From an uncultured Clostridia bacterium (GTDB taxonomy: Bacteria > Bacillota > Clostridia > Christensenellales > CAG-917), in NCBI GenBank assembly GCA_947629635.1, contig CANREO010000002.1:1-44151 (forward strand): a stretch of DNA of 44,151 bases, given 5' to 3'. Below, one piece after another: positions 24,725 to 31,951 of this stretch. Made by a program: the position numbers and the translations under genes. Numbering within the stretch: position 1 is the stretch's first letter; each line of letters opens with the position of its first letter. The notes under the pieces are model-generated. The model was not told the DNA's origin and did not search any database. It was given only the letters and a program-made list of their open reading frames with translations.

Positions 24725-25393
24725 ATGGCAAATGAATTGGATGAGATGAGAGATCCCGGCATTGACGAAGGCAATGATACAAAGGTCATCAACAAAAAAC
24801 TCGAAGTCAAAATCGGAGTCGGCTCAAAAATTTTCGACGTGATTTGGTGGATCATCCCCCCGATCATCGGCGGAATAGTTTGGAGCGTCATTAAAGTAAA
24901 GGCAAAAAATCACTTCCAAAAACTGCAACAAAAGTTACAGCACGACGCGTCTCAGATAGACAATTATTTGGAACAACGCGTGCAGATCTTGAAAAACTGC
25001 GCTCGCCTTGTAGACAAGGCTATCGAACTTGACAAGGACACATTCACTCAAATTGCGGCTCTGCGCTCCAATAACAGCGACAGCGACGCCGCAAGAAACG
25101 AGATAGCCGGTCAGCTCGAGGCAATAAGCAGAAGCATCAATATCGCCGTGGAAAACTATCCCAACCTCAAGGCGCATCAGGAACTCGAAGACGCCATGCA
25201 ACAAAATTCATACCTGCAGAGGGAAATTACCGCGGCGCGCGAAGTTTACAACGACACCGTGCTTGCCTGGAACAGGGACATCTTCAGTTGGCCAGCAAAG
25301 CAGATCGTAGCGGCAAAGGCGGGATATACAACTCGTATTCCATTTGCCGTTGACCGGGAAACAAAAGAAGCCGCACGTGGCGAATTCTTTTGA
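24725..25393 (+). CDS. lemA: LemA family membrane protein
   Basis: A 222-residue protein with a hydrophilic N-terminus of about 34 residues, one membrane helix (about 36-57) and a long helical domain. LemA hallmarks are the YLEQRVQILKN helix, ENYPNLKAHQEL, and the YNDTVLAWNRDIFSWPAKQI block near the C-terminus. Function in the family is poorly known. Most LemA proteins have the membrane helix at the extreme N-terminus; here it is preceded by an acidic extension. It follows the 605-residue gene by 18 bases with a GGAGGT ribosome site, so they form one operon and probably one complex. Confidence 0.9.
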   Translation: MANELDEMRDPGIDEGNDTKVINKKLEVKIGVGSKIFDVIWWIIPPIIGGIVWSVIKVKAKNHFQKLQQKLQHDASQIDNYLEQRVQILKNCARLVDKAIELDKDTFTQIAALRSNNSDSDAARNEIAGQLEAISRSINIAVENYPNLKAHQELEDAMQQNSYLQREITAAREVYNDTVLAWNRDIFSWPAKQIVAAKAGYTTRIPFAVDRETKEAARGEFF

Positions 25394-25411
25394 TAAAAGT
25401 TTTGGATAAAA

Positions 25412-25445
25412 AATCAAGGGACTGCGAATGCAGTCCTTTTTTTTG
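25412..25445. terminator. Bidirectional terminator between lemA and the ABC transporter
   Basis: GGACTGC-GAAT-GCAGTCC flanked by A-rich sequence and a T8 run, between convergent genes. Confidence 0.85.
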
Positions 25446-25462
25446 ATATACTTAAACGCAAT

Positions 25463-28339
25463 TTACTCTATGCGCAGAGCGTCCACCACGTTCTTCCTCG
25501 ACGCACCGATCGCGGGCAGTATCCCCGACACAACCGTCAGCAAAAAGCTTAGTGCTACAAGCAATAATGCATGCAGAGGGTGGAAATGCAACAGACTGCC
25601 CACACCCACCGTCGCGCCTATAATCGCGCTTATTATCGGGCAAAGCACATAGGTTATGACTATACCTATAATGCCCCCTGCCAGACCTATCAAAGAAGTT
25701 TCGGCAATAAACACGTGCCTTATATCTCTCTTTCGTGCGCCAAGGCTTCTCAAAATGCCTATTTCGCGCGTACGCTCTATGACCGAGTTGGACGTGATGA
25801 CTCCAATCATCACCGTAGACACCACAAGCGATATCGAAGCCACCGCGACGAGCATTGCGGACACGAGATCCAATATAATGTTTATATTGTAGACAATCAT
25901 CTCCGACACGTCGAAATAACCAACGCTCGCCTTCGCCTTGTTGCCGTCCGCTCGCGGATGCTCGTCATTCCATGCGCCTATATAATCGCCTATTGCCTGC
26001 TTCTGTTTATAAGTAGTCGGGAAAAAGTTGTAGTAGGTAGCGGTTTTTGTTGCACCTATCGCCTTTATGAAGCAGGTATAATCGAGAGAGTTCGTTATGC
26101 CTTCCGTTATTTTGCTGTTTTCCTCGAGGACGCTGTCCTTCAAGCGATTGCCGAAGACCGTCATGCCCTCGGCGGAGCTACTCGAACTTGCCATGAGTTC
26201 ACGCTGGCGCACGGCGATCTTGGACGCGTATGCCCTGTCCAAATTGTATTGTCCCAACTCGGGAGTGTAGCATATTGCACCGCCTGCTATATATTGCGCT
26301 TCGGCATCCTTTTTCGGACGAATGACGCCGACTATCTTAAGTTTGGCTTCTTCGTTGTCTTTAAGTTTGTTATACAACTGCCTTATATAGCTTCCGTCGC
26401 CCTCATCTTGGTATTTGCCTATTCTGTCATTGCTTATATTTGTGATCTGAAAACTATCGGGGTCATAATATTCGTCTGCCGTCGGCTCCTGATAATAATC
26501 GTCATTGCCGGCGATCAAAAATTCCAACCCCATGAAATCGTCAAAGGTGATTTCGCTCTTGTCAATCGCGACGGGCTTGCCTGCGTTGTCTCTGTATAAT
26601 GTGCCGTCATCGTTTCGCTTGTAAAGTTTGATACCGAAAGCGTCCAAAAGTTGTTGATCGATACCGTTGCTCTCGTCCACACACAAAACGATCTCGTTTT
26701 TGTTTGACGGATAGTGCCCCTGCAAAACGTCGTACGACTTCTTCATATTTTCTTCGTCGCCGACCATTTGTTGCCAATATTTGGTCTGCAAACCATTGTC
26801 ACCAAGCACCGTCGTCGCTATAGTCAGCGCGGATGACGCGTCGGGACGTTGCGAAATATCCAAATAGAGGTCGTTGCCGTCCTCGTCATACGTCTTTGCA
26901 AGCAGATTGAAGCGCGTGCCGTAAAATGTGCTTATTGCCGAATAGTTTTCCTTGGGCATTTTTTTGATATAATTATCGAAATCCTCCGAAAGCTCGTTGC
27001 GCGTGATGTTGGAAAAGAAAGAGGATATAAGCGCGTCCACAAGTCCGCCCATGCCGCCGCTTCCCTGCGTATCGCCTACAACGACGTGATTGTCGTCGGG
27101 ATAAGCCTTGCTCGGGTCCAAGTTTGTCTGCCCCAATGCGCTCATCATATTCGACACGGCTGACACTTCGACGTTGTACTCGTATATGCCGACAGGCACG
27201 CCCACCAACATTTCCGTTTGCATTTTGTCCACAAATATCGAAAACCCGTTTGATATGGACAACACAAGCCCCAACCCTATTATGCCTATGCTCCCGGCAA
27301 ACGAAGTGAAAAACGTGCGCCTCTTTTTGGAAATGAGGTTGCGCAAGCTAAGCCCGAATGCCATTCCCAATCCCATAGACGTCGGCTTGAAAGCTTTACT
27401 CTTTTTCTCTTTGCGAGATCGTTTTGAAAGATTGTTGAGGCCAAGCTTTTCAAACAACGACATGGTAGAACTGTCCAACTGTCGCATTTCCTTTTTGCGT
27501 TTTCTGTTGGACATCTTCTTTTGTTTTACGGTCGCCGTCGGCTCTGCCTCCGACGCTTCGTCGATATTGTCGGATCTGTAGTTTATATCGTCGATTTCGG
27601 CTGTTAAAGTCTCTTTTATGGCGTCAAGCGTATCGTCGTCTTCCGCATGTTCCGCTTCAGGTTCAAAAGGATTTGTGTCTTCTATAAGCATTCCGTCCTT
27701 AAAACGGCATATCCTCGAGCAGTATGCGTTGGCGAGATCGGAATTGTGTGTCACCATGATCACAAGTCTGTCGTTCGATATCTCGCGCAAAATATCCATC
27801 ACTTGCACGCTCAACTCGCTGTCAAGAGCCCCCGTCGGCTCGTCCGCAAGTATGATCTTGGGGTTATTGACGATTGCACGCGCAATCGCCACTCTCTGCA
27901 TCTGACCTCCGGACAGTTGATTGGGGCGCTTGTTTATTTCCTCCCCCATGCCGACTCTGTATAAGGCGGCAACCGCCTTTTCTCGGCGCGCTTTTTTCTT
28001 TTCTCCGGCAAGACTCAGGGCAAGCTCCACGTTTTCCAGCACCGTTAAATGCGGAATGAGATTGTAGCTTTGGAAGACAAATCCTATCGTCGCATTGCGA
28101 TACGCGTCCCAATGCAGATCGTCGAACGTCGCTGTCGACACGCCTCCTATCACAAGGTCGCCCGAGGTATATCTGTCAAGACCTCCGATTATGTTGAGGA
28201 GCGTGGTTTTTCCGCATCCGCTGGGCCCCAAAACGGCAACAAACTCGTTTTCTCTGAACGTCAAAGATATGCCGCGCAAGGCATGCACCGTAGTCGTCGC
28301 AGTTGGATATTCTTTTACGATATTCGACAGCGTAAGCAT
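25463..28339 (-). CDS. MacB-like ABC transporter, ATPase fused to permease
   Basis: A 958-residue single-chain transporter. The N-terminal ATPase (1-225) has Walker A GPSGCGKTT, Q-loop FVFQSYN, signature LSGGQMQR, Walker B ILADEPTGALD and switch His (VTHN). An acidic then Lys-rich linker (about 226-320) leads to a permease of the MacB/FtsX type: one helix (about 345-365), a large extracytoplasmic domain (about 370-780) and three C-terminal helices (about 815-945). This type exports peptides, antibiotics or lipoproteins, or signals across the membrane; the substrate is unknown. GGAGGAG ribosome site. It follows a TetR regulator by three bases, so it is probably that regulator's target. Confidence 0.93.
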   Translation of the reverse strand: MLTLSNIVKEYPTATTTVHALRGISLTFRENEFVAVLGPSGCGKTTLLNIIGGLDRYTSGDLVIGGVSTATFDDLHWDAYRNATIGFVFQSYNLIPHLTVLENVELALSLAGEKKKARREKAVAALYRVGMGEEINKRPNQLSGGQMQRVAIARAIVNNPKIILADEPTGALDSELSVQVMDILREISNDRLVIMVTHNSDLANAYCSRICRFKDGMLIEDTNPFEPEAEHAEDDDTLDAIKETLTAEIDDINYRSDNIDEASEAEPTATVKQKKMSNRKRKKEMRQLDSSTMSLFEKLGLNNLSKRSRKEKKSKAFKPTSMGLGMAFGLSLRNLISKKRRTFFTSFAGSIGIIGLGLVLSISNGFSIFVDKMQTEMLVGVPVGIYEYNVEVSAVSNMMSALGQTNLDPSKAYPDDNHVVVGDTQGSGGMGGLVDALISSFFSNITRNELSEDFDNYIKKMPKENYSAISTFYGTRFNLLAKTYDEDGNDLYLDISQRPDASSALTIATTVLGDNGLQTKYWQQMVGDEENMKKSYDVLQGHYPSNKNEIVLCVDESNGIDQQLLDAFGIKLYKRNDDGTLYRDNAGKPVAIDKSEITFDDFMGLEFLIAGNDDYYQEPTADEYYDPDSFQITNISNDRIGKYQDEGDGSYIRQLYNKLKDNEEAKLKIVGVIRPKKDAEAQYIAGGAICYTPELGQYNLDRAYASKIAVRQRELMASSSSSAEGMTVFGNRLKDSVLEENSKITEGITNSLDYTCFIKAIGATKTATYYNFFPTTYKQKQAIGDYIGAWNDEHPRADGNKAKASVGYFDVSEMIVYNINIILDLVSAMLVAVASISLVVSTVMIGVITSNSVIERTREIGILRSLGARKRDIRHVFIAETSLIGLAGGIIGIVITYVLCPIISAIIGATVGVGSLLHFHPLHALLLVALSFLLTVVSGILPAIGASRKNVVDALRIE

Positions 28340-28342
28340 CTC

Positions 28343-28939
28343 TCACTCCTCCGCATCATCAAAATTCTTAAATAAAACAAGTCCCTTCGTCAGCAATTCG
28401 GATATGCGCAAACTCAACTCTTCCAACGTAAGGCTGCTTTGATGGTTAAACCAAAGTTTAAAACATTCTCCTGTGCCGGCGGTGATGAATGCGGCGATAT
28501 ATTTCGCTCGAGCGGCGTCTATGGGTACGTCGTGCTCTTCCACAAATTTCAAAAATGCCGCAACCACTCTGCAGTTCAACTTTTCAAGCAGCCTTCCCGA
28601 ATTGTTGCTACTCAAAATATAACGATTTGTGTCATCGTATTTGACGATTTCTTCCGCAATTGCGCTGAGCAGCGGATAAGGATTGACCATGCTTTTGAGC
28701 CAATCGTTTTCGTCCATAATTTTGTCTATATTGGAAAGGATCTCATTTTCGATGTCGTCTCTCAAGTCGGCGACGGTATCATAGTATACATAAAACGTGC
28801 TGCGCGTTATATTCGCTTTTGCCACAAGTTCGCTGATGGTTATATCCGACATGTCTTTTGTATGAATGAGATCGTTGAAAGCCTTGCGTATGGCGCGTTT
28901 GGTTTTTATCACTCTTTTATCGATTTTTGCGTTTTCCAT
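28343..28939 (-). CDS. TetR-family transcriptional regulator
   Basis: A 198-residue regulator. The N-terminal helix-turn-helix (about 10-60: ITISELVAKANITRSTFYVYYDTVADL) is typical of TetR, and the C-terminal ligand domain resembles the group common in Clostridia. The ATG at 28939 has a GAGGAA ribosome site; the longer frame back to 28972 has none. It is first in an operon with the MacB-like transporter, so it probably represses its own promoter and responds to a transported compound. No clear palindromic operator is seen. Confidence 0.9.
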   Translation of the reverse strand: MENAKIDKRVIKTKRAIRKAFNDLIHTKDMSDITISELVAKANITRSTFYVYYDTVADLRDDIENEILSNIDKIMDENDWLKSMVNPYPLLSAIAEEIVKYDDTNRYILSSNNSGRLLEKLNCRVVAAFLKFVEEHDVPIDAARAKYIAAFITAGTGECFKLWFNHQSSLTLEELSLRISELLTKGLVLFKNFDDAEE

Positions 28940-28986
28940 ATTCGTTCCTCGAGTTCGATAAAGAATCAACATATTAAGCTACAATT

Positions 28987-29014
28987 ATTTTATCATACGA
29001 GTGTTTGTTTTCAA
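28987..29014 (-). promoter_or_regulatory. Promoter of the tetR-ABC operon
   Basis: TTGAAA (29014-29009), 16-base spacer and TAAAAT (28992-28987). Confidence 0.6.
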
Positions 29015-29107
29015 GTGATTTTTGCAATTTTTTTCTTAATTTTTATATATAATTTTGCCGGTATAGTTGTCGCAAAGTGCGCCATGCTACAAGAAAGGAG
29101 AATCGCA

Positions 29108-29617
29108 ATGAAAGACAAAAAAGAAAGACGATACAACCCACCGCTTGCGCACAGCAATCTTACCGAGCATGAAAACATGCGCTCTCATTACGACCCGAAC
29201 GGCAGTTGGACGGGCACGCCCGACGGCTGGGATAAAGACACCGACGTGCATGACGATAAACATGATGTGGAAAGCGGCAAAGACATCTATGAATATCCCC
29301 TAGAGGGCATTGTCGCCCCTTCGGACGGAAAAACTTATGAGCAAAACACGCGCAATCTCATAAAAAACGACTTAGAGAGCGGCAAAGATATATATGACGA
29401 TCGCGACCGCATGGAAAATCGCGCGTCTCATAACAACCGCTCGACGTACGACGGTAAGCACGATATCGAAAGCAGTGGCGACATATATCCGTTGGGCGAC
29501 GAAGGCGCGCCCTGCGACGAGGACGGCTATCCATCTGTGCCCGACGGGGAACTTCCGATATGGAAGTCCGGAATCAAACAAGACGTCACCCCCGTGCAAG
29601 ACGCAGACGATCTGTAA
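29108..29617 (+). CDS. Small acidic hydrophilic protein with DxESGKDIY repeats
   Basis: Unrecognised 169-residue soluble protein with no signal peptide or membrane helix, rich in Asp, Glu, Gly and Tyr. It contains three spaced copies of one motif: HDVESGKDIY, NDLESGKDIY and HDIESSGDIY, plus YDPNGSWTGTPDGW near the N-terminus. It is likely largely disordered. The ATG at 29108 has an AAAGGAG ribosome site; the frame is open for 200 codons upstream but antiparallel to tetR. It stands alone before a strong terminator. Confidence 0.75.
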   Translation: MKDKKERRYNPPLAHSNLTEHENMRSHYDPNGSWTGTPDGWDKDTDVHDDKHDVESGKDIYEYPLEGIVAPSDGKTYEQNTRNLIKNDLESGKDIYDDRDRMENRASHNNRSTYDGKHDIESSGDIYPLGDEGAPCDEDGYPSVPDGELPIWKSGIKQDVTPVQDADDL

Positions 29618-29647
29618 AAAAAGCCCACGCATCGGGCTTTTTTTACA
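29613..29647. terminator. Bidirectional terminator
   Basis: TGTAAAAAAAGCCC and GGGCTTTTTTTACA are perfect 14-base arms with a seven-base loop, overlapping the stop codon of the 169-residue gene. Read leftward, it can also terminate the ung-DUF896 transcript. Confidence 0.85.
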
Positions 29648-29706
29648 GACTTTTTATTGCGCATTTACTTCGCACGCTTGCCGACATATACAAAACGAGC
29701 GTTGCG

Positions 29707-29901
29707 TCAATCCTTTTTCAATTTGCATTTATTGCCGTTTTTGTCAATGACATACGTGTTGTCAAGTTGACCGCGCATATTGCCCACGACGCTGTCTATA
29801 TATGCTCGCCGAAGCTGTGCCTGCTCCTCTTTTTCTGCGTCGCTCAACCCCACGGTTTTTGCTTTTTTGGCCAATTCGTTTATTCTTGCAATATCCAACA
29901 T
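29707..29901 (-). CDS. DUF896 family protein (YnzC-like)
   Basis: A 64-residue cytosolic helical protein. The N-terminal pattern ARINELAKKAKTVGLSDAEK, followed by EQAQLRRAYID and VIDKNGN, matches the DUF896/YnzC family common in Bacillota. Its biochemical role is unknown. AGAGG ribosome site. It follows ung by 19 bases and is probably cotranscribed. Confidence 0.9.
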   Translation of the reverse strand: MLDIARINELAKKAKTVGLSDAEKEEQAQLRRAYIDSVVGNMRGQLDNTYVIDKNGNKCKLKKD

Positions 29902-29920
29902 ATTTGCCTCTTTTCAATGT

Positions 29921-30583
29921 TTATGTATGCCAATCTATAGGTTTAAGTCCGTTTTCCGTCAAAAACTTGTTGCATTTTGAAAAGTGTCTGCATCCGAAAA
30001 ATCCGTAATACGCGCTCAGCGGCGACGGATGAGGGCACTCCAAAACAAGATGTTGCGGCGATGTTATCAGTGCCTTTTTTGAGCGTGCGTTGCCGCCCCA
30101 CAGCAAAAACACAATGGGTTGTTTGCGCGCGTTCAATTTGCATATGATGCTGTCTGTCAGCGTCTCCCACCCCTTGCCTTTATGAGAGTTCGGTTGCCCT
30201 TCGCGCACGGTCAACACCGTGTTGAGCAACAGGACCCCCTGTTCCGCCCAAGGCACAAGATAAGGCGAGACGTTGCGTATGCCCAGATCGTCCTCTATCT
30301 CCTTAAATATATTTTGCAGAGATGGCGGAGCCGGCACGCCCGGCTTTACCGAAAAGCACATGCCGTGCGCCTGCCCGGGCCCGTGATAAGGGTCCTGCCC
30401 CAATATCACTGCTTTTACATCCTCGAAAGCGGTATATTTGAGCGCATTGAAAATGTCGTGCATATCGGGGTAGATCGTATGCGTACGATATTCGGAAGCC
30501 AAAAAAGCGCGCAATGCTCGGTAGTTTTCGCTCGCAAAATCCTCTGCTAAAATATTGTCCCAACTGTTTCCTATATTTACCAT
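29921..30583 (-). CDS. ung: Uracil-DNA glycosylase
   Basis: A 220-residue base-excision-repair enzyme that removes uracil from DNA. Family 1 motifs: GQDPYHGPGQAHG (62-74, catalytic Asp64) and HPSPLSAYYGFFGCRHF near the C-terminus with the catalytic His; LLLNTVLTV lies between. Length is typical. It has no ribosome site. TATAAT, preceded by TG (extended -10), lies six bases before the ATG, so the mRNA is probably leaderless. The DUF896 gene follows. Confidence 0.97.
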   Translation of the reverse strand: MVNIGNSWDNILAEDFASENYRALRAFLASEYRTHTIYPDMHDIFNALKYTAFEDVKAVILGQDPYHGPGQAHGMCFSVKPGVPAPPSLQNIFKEIEDDLGIRNVSPYLVPWAEQGVLLLNTVLTVREGQPNSHKGKGWETLTDSIICKLNARKQPIVFLLWGGNARSKKALITSPQHLVLECPHPSPLSAYYGFFGCRHFSKCNKFLTENGLKPIDWHT

Positions 30584-30589
30584 ATATAC

Positions 30590-30617
30590 ATTATATCACA
30601 TAAATTTTTTTGCGCAA
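30590..30617 (-). promoter_or_regulatory. Extended -10 promoter giving a leaderless ung transcript
   Basis: TTGCGC (30617-30612), 16-base spacer, TGA then TATAAT (30595-30590), then GTATAT and ATG. Confidence 0.65.
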
Positions 30618-30684
30618 GGTATACAAAGCGCTCCTTTGCGTCATACTACATTCAGAAGGCGGAAGCCTAAAAAGGAGAAATAAT

Positions 30685-30816
30685 ATGGCAAAGACAAATT
30701 CAACAAGCAAGCAATCGACAAAAAAACAGCCCTCTGACTGCCACTGCACAGAGACGAAATCCACTAAATCCAAGGCGGAAGGAAAGGCGTCAAAGGATTG
30801 CACCGATTGCAAATAA
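30685..30816 (+). CDS. Small Lys/Cys-rich peptide
   Basis: A 43-residue peptide rich in Lys, Ser and Thr with two cysteine pairs: a C-H-C in the middle (SDCHCTE) and C-T-D-C at the end (DCTDCK). No hydrophobic segment or signal. The AAAGGAG ribosome site and the terminator just downstream support a real gene. The Cys spacing suggests metal binding or a redox role, but this is a guess; no family recognised. Confidence 0.65.
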   Translation: MAKTNSTSKQSTKKQPSDCHCTETKSTKSKAEGKASKDCTDCK

Positions 30817-30832
30817 CTATCGATAAAAATTT

Positions 30833-30860
30833 AAAGTCGCGGATACCGCGACTTTTATTT
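30833..30860 (+). terminator. Terminator of the small Cys peptide gene
   Basis: AAAGTCGCGG-ATA-CCGCGACTTT followed by TATTTTT. Confidence 0.85.
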
Positions 30861-30870
30861 TTGCAACATA

Positions 30871-30899
30871 TTGTCATCGTCGCACGTTTGGAGTATAAT
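30871..30899 (+). promoter_or_regulatory. Promoter of the phosphoribosyltransferase-deaminase operon
   Basis: TTGTCA (30871-30876), 17-base spacer and TATAAT (30894-30899), followed by a GGAGGT ribosome site before the ATG at 30917. Confidence 0.75.
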
Positions 30900-30916
30900 A
30901 TCGTTCGGAGGTTGCT

Positions 30917-31456
30917 ATGAACGAAATATATACCTTAGATATATGCGGCTACGAAGCCCGTTTGCCCATACTTCCGTTGCCGTCGGGAGTGCGCATATGT
31001 TTTTTCAATCTTCACGGCGATCAGGCGCTCACCGAGCATTGCGGCAAGGAAATCGCAAAACGTCTTCCGCCTTGCGACGTAATCATCACGGCGGAATCCA
31101 AGGGCTTGCAGCTTGCGCACGTCGTAGCGCGCGAGTTGGGACAACATTATTATGCGGTTTGCCGAAAATCCAAAAAACTCTACATGCAAGACGGTATCGA
31201 GTCTTCCGTGAGATCGATCACTACCGGCGACGTGCAAACTCTGTATCTCAGCAAGCATGACGTCGATCTGCTAAAAGGAAAACGCGTCGTAATAGTCGAC
31301 GACGTCGTGTCGACAGGCGGAAGCCTTATCGGCCTCGAGGATATTGTAAAGAAGGCAGACGGTATTATCGTGGGCAAAGCGTTTGTGTTGGCCGAAGGCG
31401 ACGCCGCCAAACGCGACGATATTTTATATCTCGCCTCTATACCTCTATTGAAATGA
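30917..31456 (+). CDS. Purine phosphoribosyltransferase (Apt/Xpt-like)
   Basis: A 179-residue type I phosphoribosyltransferase. The PRPP loop VVIVDDVVSTGGSL (124-137) and the earlier ITAESKG pyrophosphate loop (57-63) fit adenine/xanthine phosphoribosyltransferases, which convert a purine base and PRPP to the nucleotide. Base specificity cannot be read reliably. It overlaps the following deaminase gene by four bases (ATGA), so the two are translationally coupled. The pair forms a purine-salvage unit. Confidence 0.88.
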   Translation: MNEIYTLDICGYEARLPILPLPSGVRICFFNLHGDQALTEHCGKEIAKRLPPCDVIITAESKGLQLAHVVARELGQHYYAVCRKSKKLYMQDGIESSVRSITTGDVQTLYLSKHDVDLLKGKRVVIVDDVVSTGGSLIGLEDIVKKADGIIVGKAFVLAEGDAAKRDDILYLASIPLLK

Positions 31457-31920
31457 GCGATGATATAAAATTTATGAAGCTTGCGCTGAAATGCGCTTCC
31501 GCGGCGGTTTCACACGGCAACGAACCTTTCGGCGCGGTATTGGTTAAGGACGGAAAAGTTGTCGCTTCAAGCGAAAATCGCATATATTCGGCCAATGATT
31601 TTACGCGACATGCGGAAATCGAACTAATTCGGGAATATTGCAAAGTTACGGGCGACCCGATTTTGAAGGATTGCACGCTTTATACAAGTTGCGAGCCATG
31701 TTATATGTGCAGCGGCGCAATGATTTGGGCAAAGTTGGGCAGATTGGTTTACGGCGCAAGCGACACAGATTTGGGCGAAATTTTGGGGATAAAGGGTTCT
31801 ACTTGCTGTCAAAGCGTTTTTGACTCATATCCCGATTCGCCGGAGATCGTATCCGGCGTCCTGCGAGATGAGAGCATCGCCATTTTGAAAAGTTATTTCG
31901 AAAATCATAATAAAAATTAG
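31453..31920 (+). CDS. Cytidine/guanine-type nucleobase deaminase
   Basis: A 155-residue zinc deaminase. The metal and proton-shuttle motif HAE (His53, Glu55) and the PCYMC motif (Cys83, Cys86) are intact. The sequence around NEPFGAVLVKDGKVV is typical of the guanine/nucleoside deaminase branch rather than tRNA deaminase TadA, though TadA cannot be excluded. Start overlaps the upstream phosphoribosyltransferase by ATGA. With that partner it suggests salvage or interconversion of purine bases. Confidence 0.85.
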   Translation: MSDDIKFMKLALKCASAAVSHGNEPFGAVLVKDGKVVASSENRIYSANDFTRHAEIELIREYCKVTGDPILKDCTLYTSCEPCYMCSGAMIWAKLGRLVYGASDTDLGEILGIKGSTCCQSVFDSYPDSPEIVSGVLRDESIAILKSYFENHNKN

Positions 31921-31951
31921 ATCGATCGCAAAATTGCGATCGATCATTTTA
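31920..31951. terminator. Bidirectional terminator
   Basis: GATCGATCGCAA-AA-TTGCGATCGATC, two perfect 12-base arms followed by ATTTTATT. It sits between the convergent deaminase gene and LCAT-like gene, overlapping the latter's last bases. Confidence 0.75.

Noticed and set aside
28439..29107. Long upstream extension of the 169-residue protein gene
   Set aside because: The extension is antiparallel to tetR and has no ribosome site; the ATG at 29108 does.
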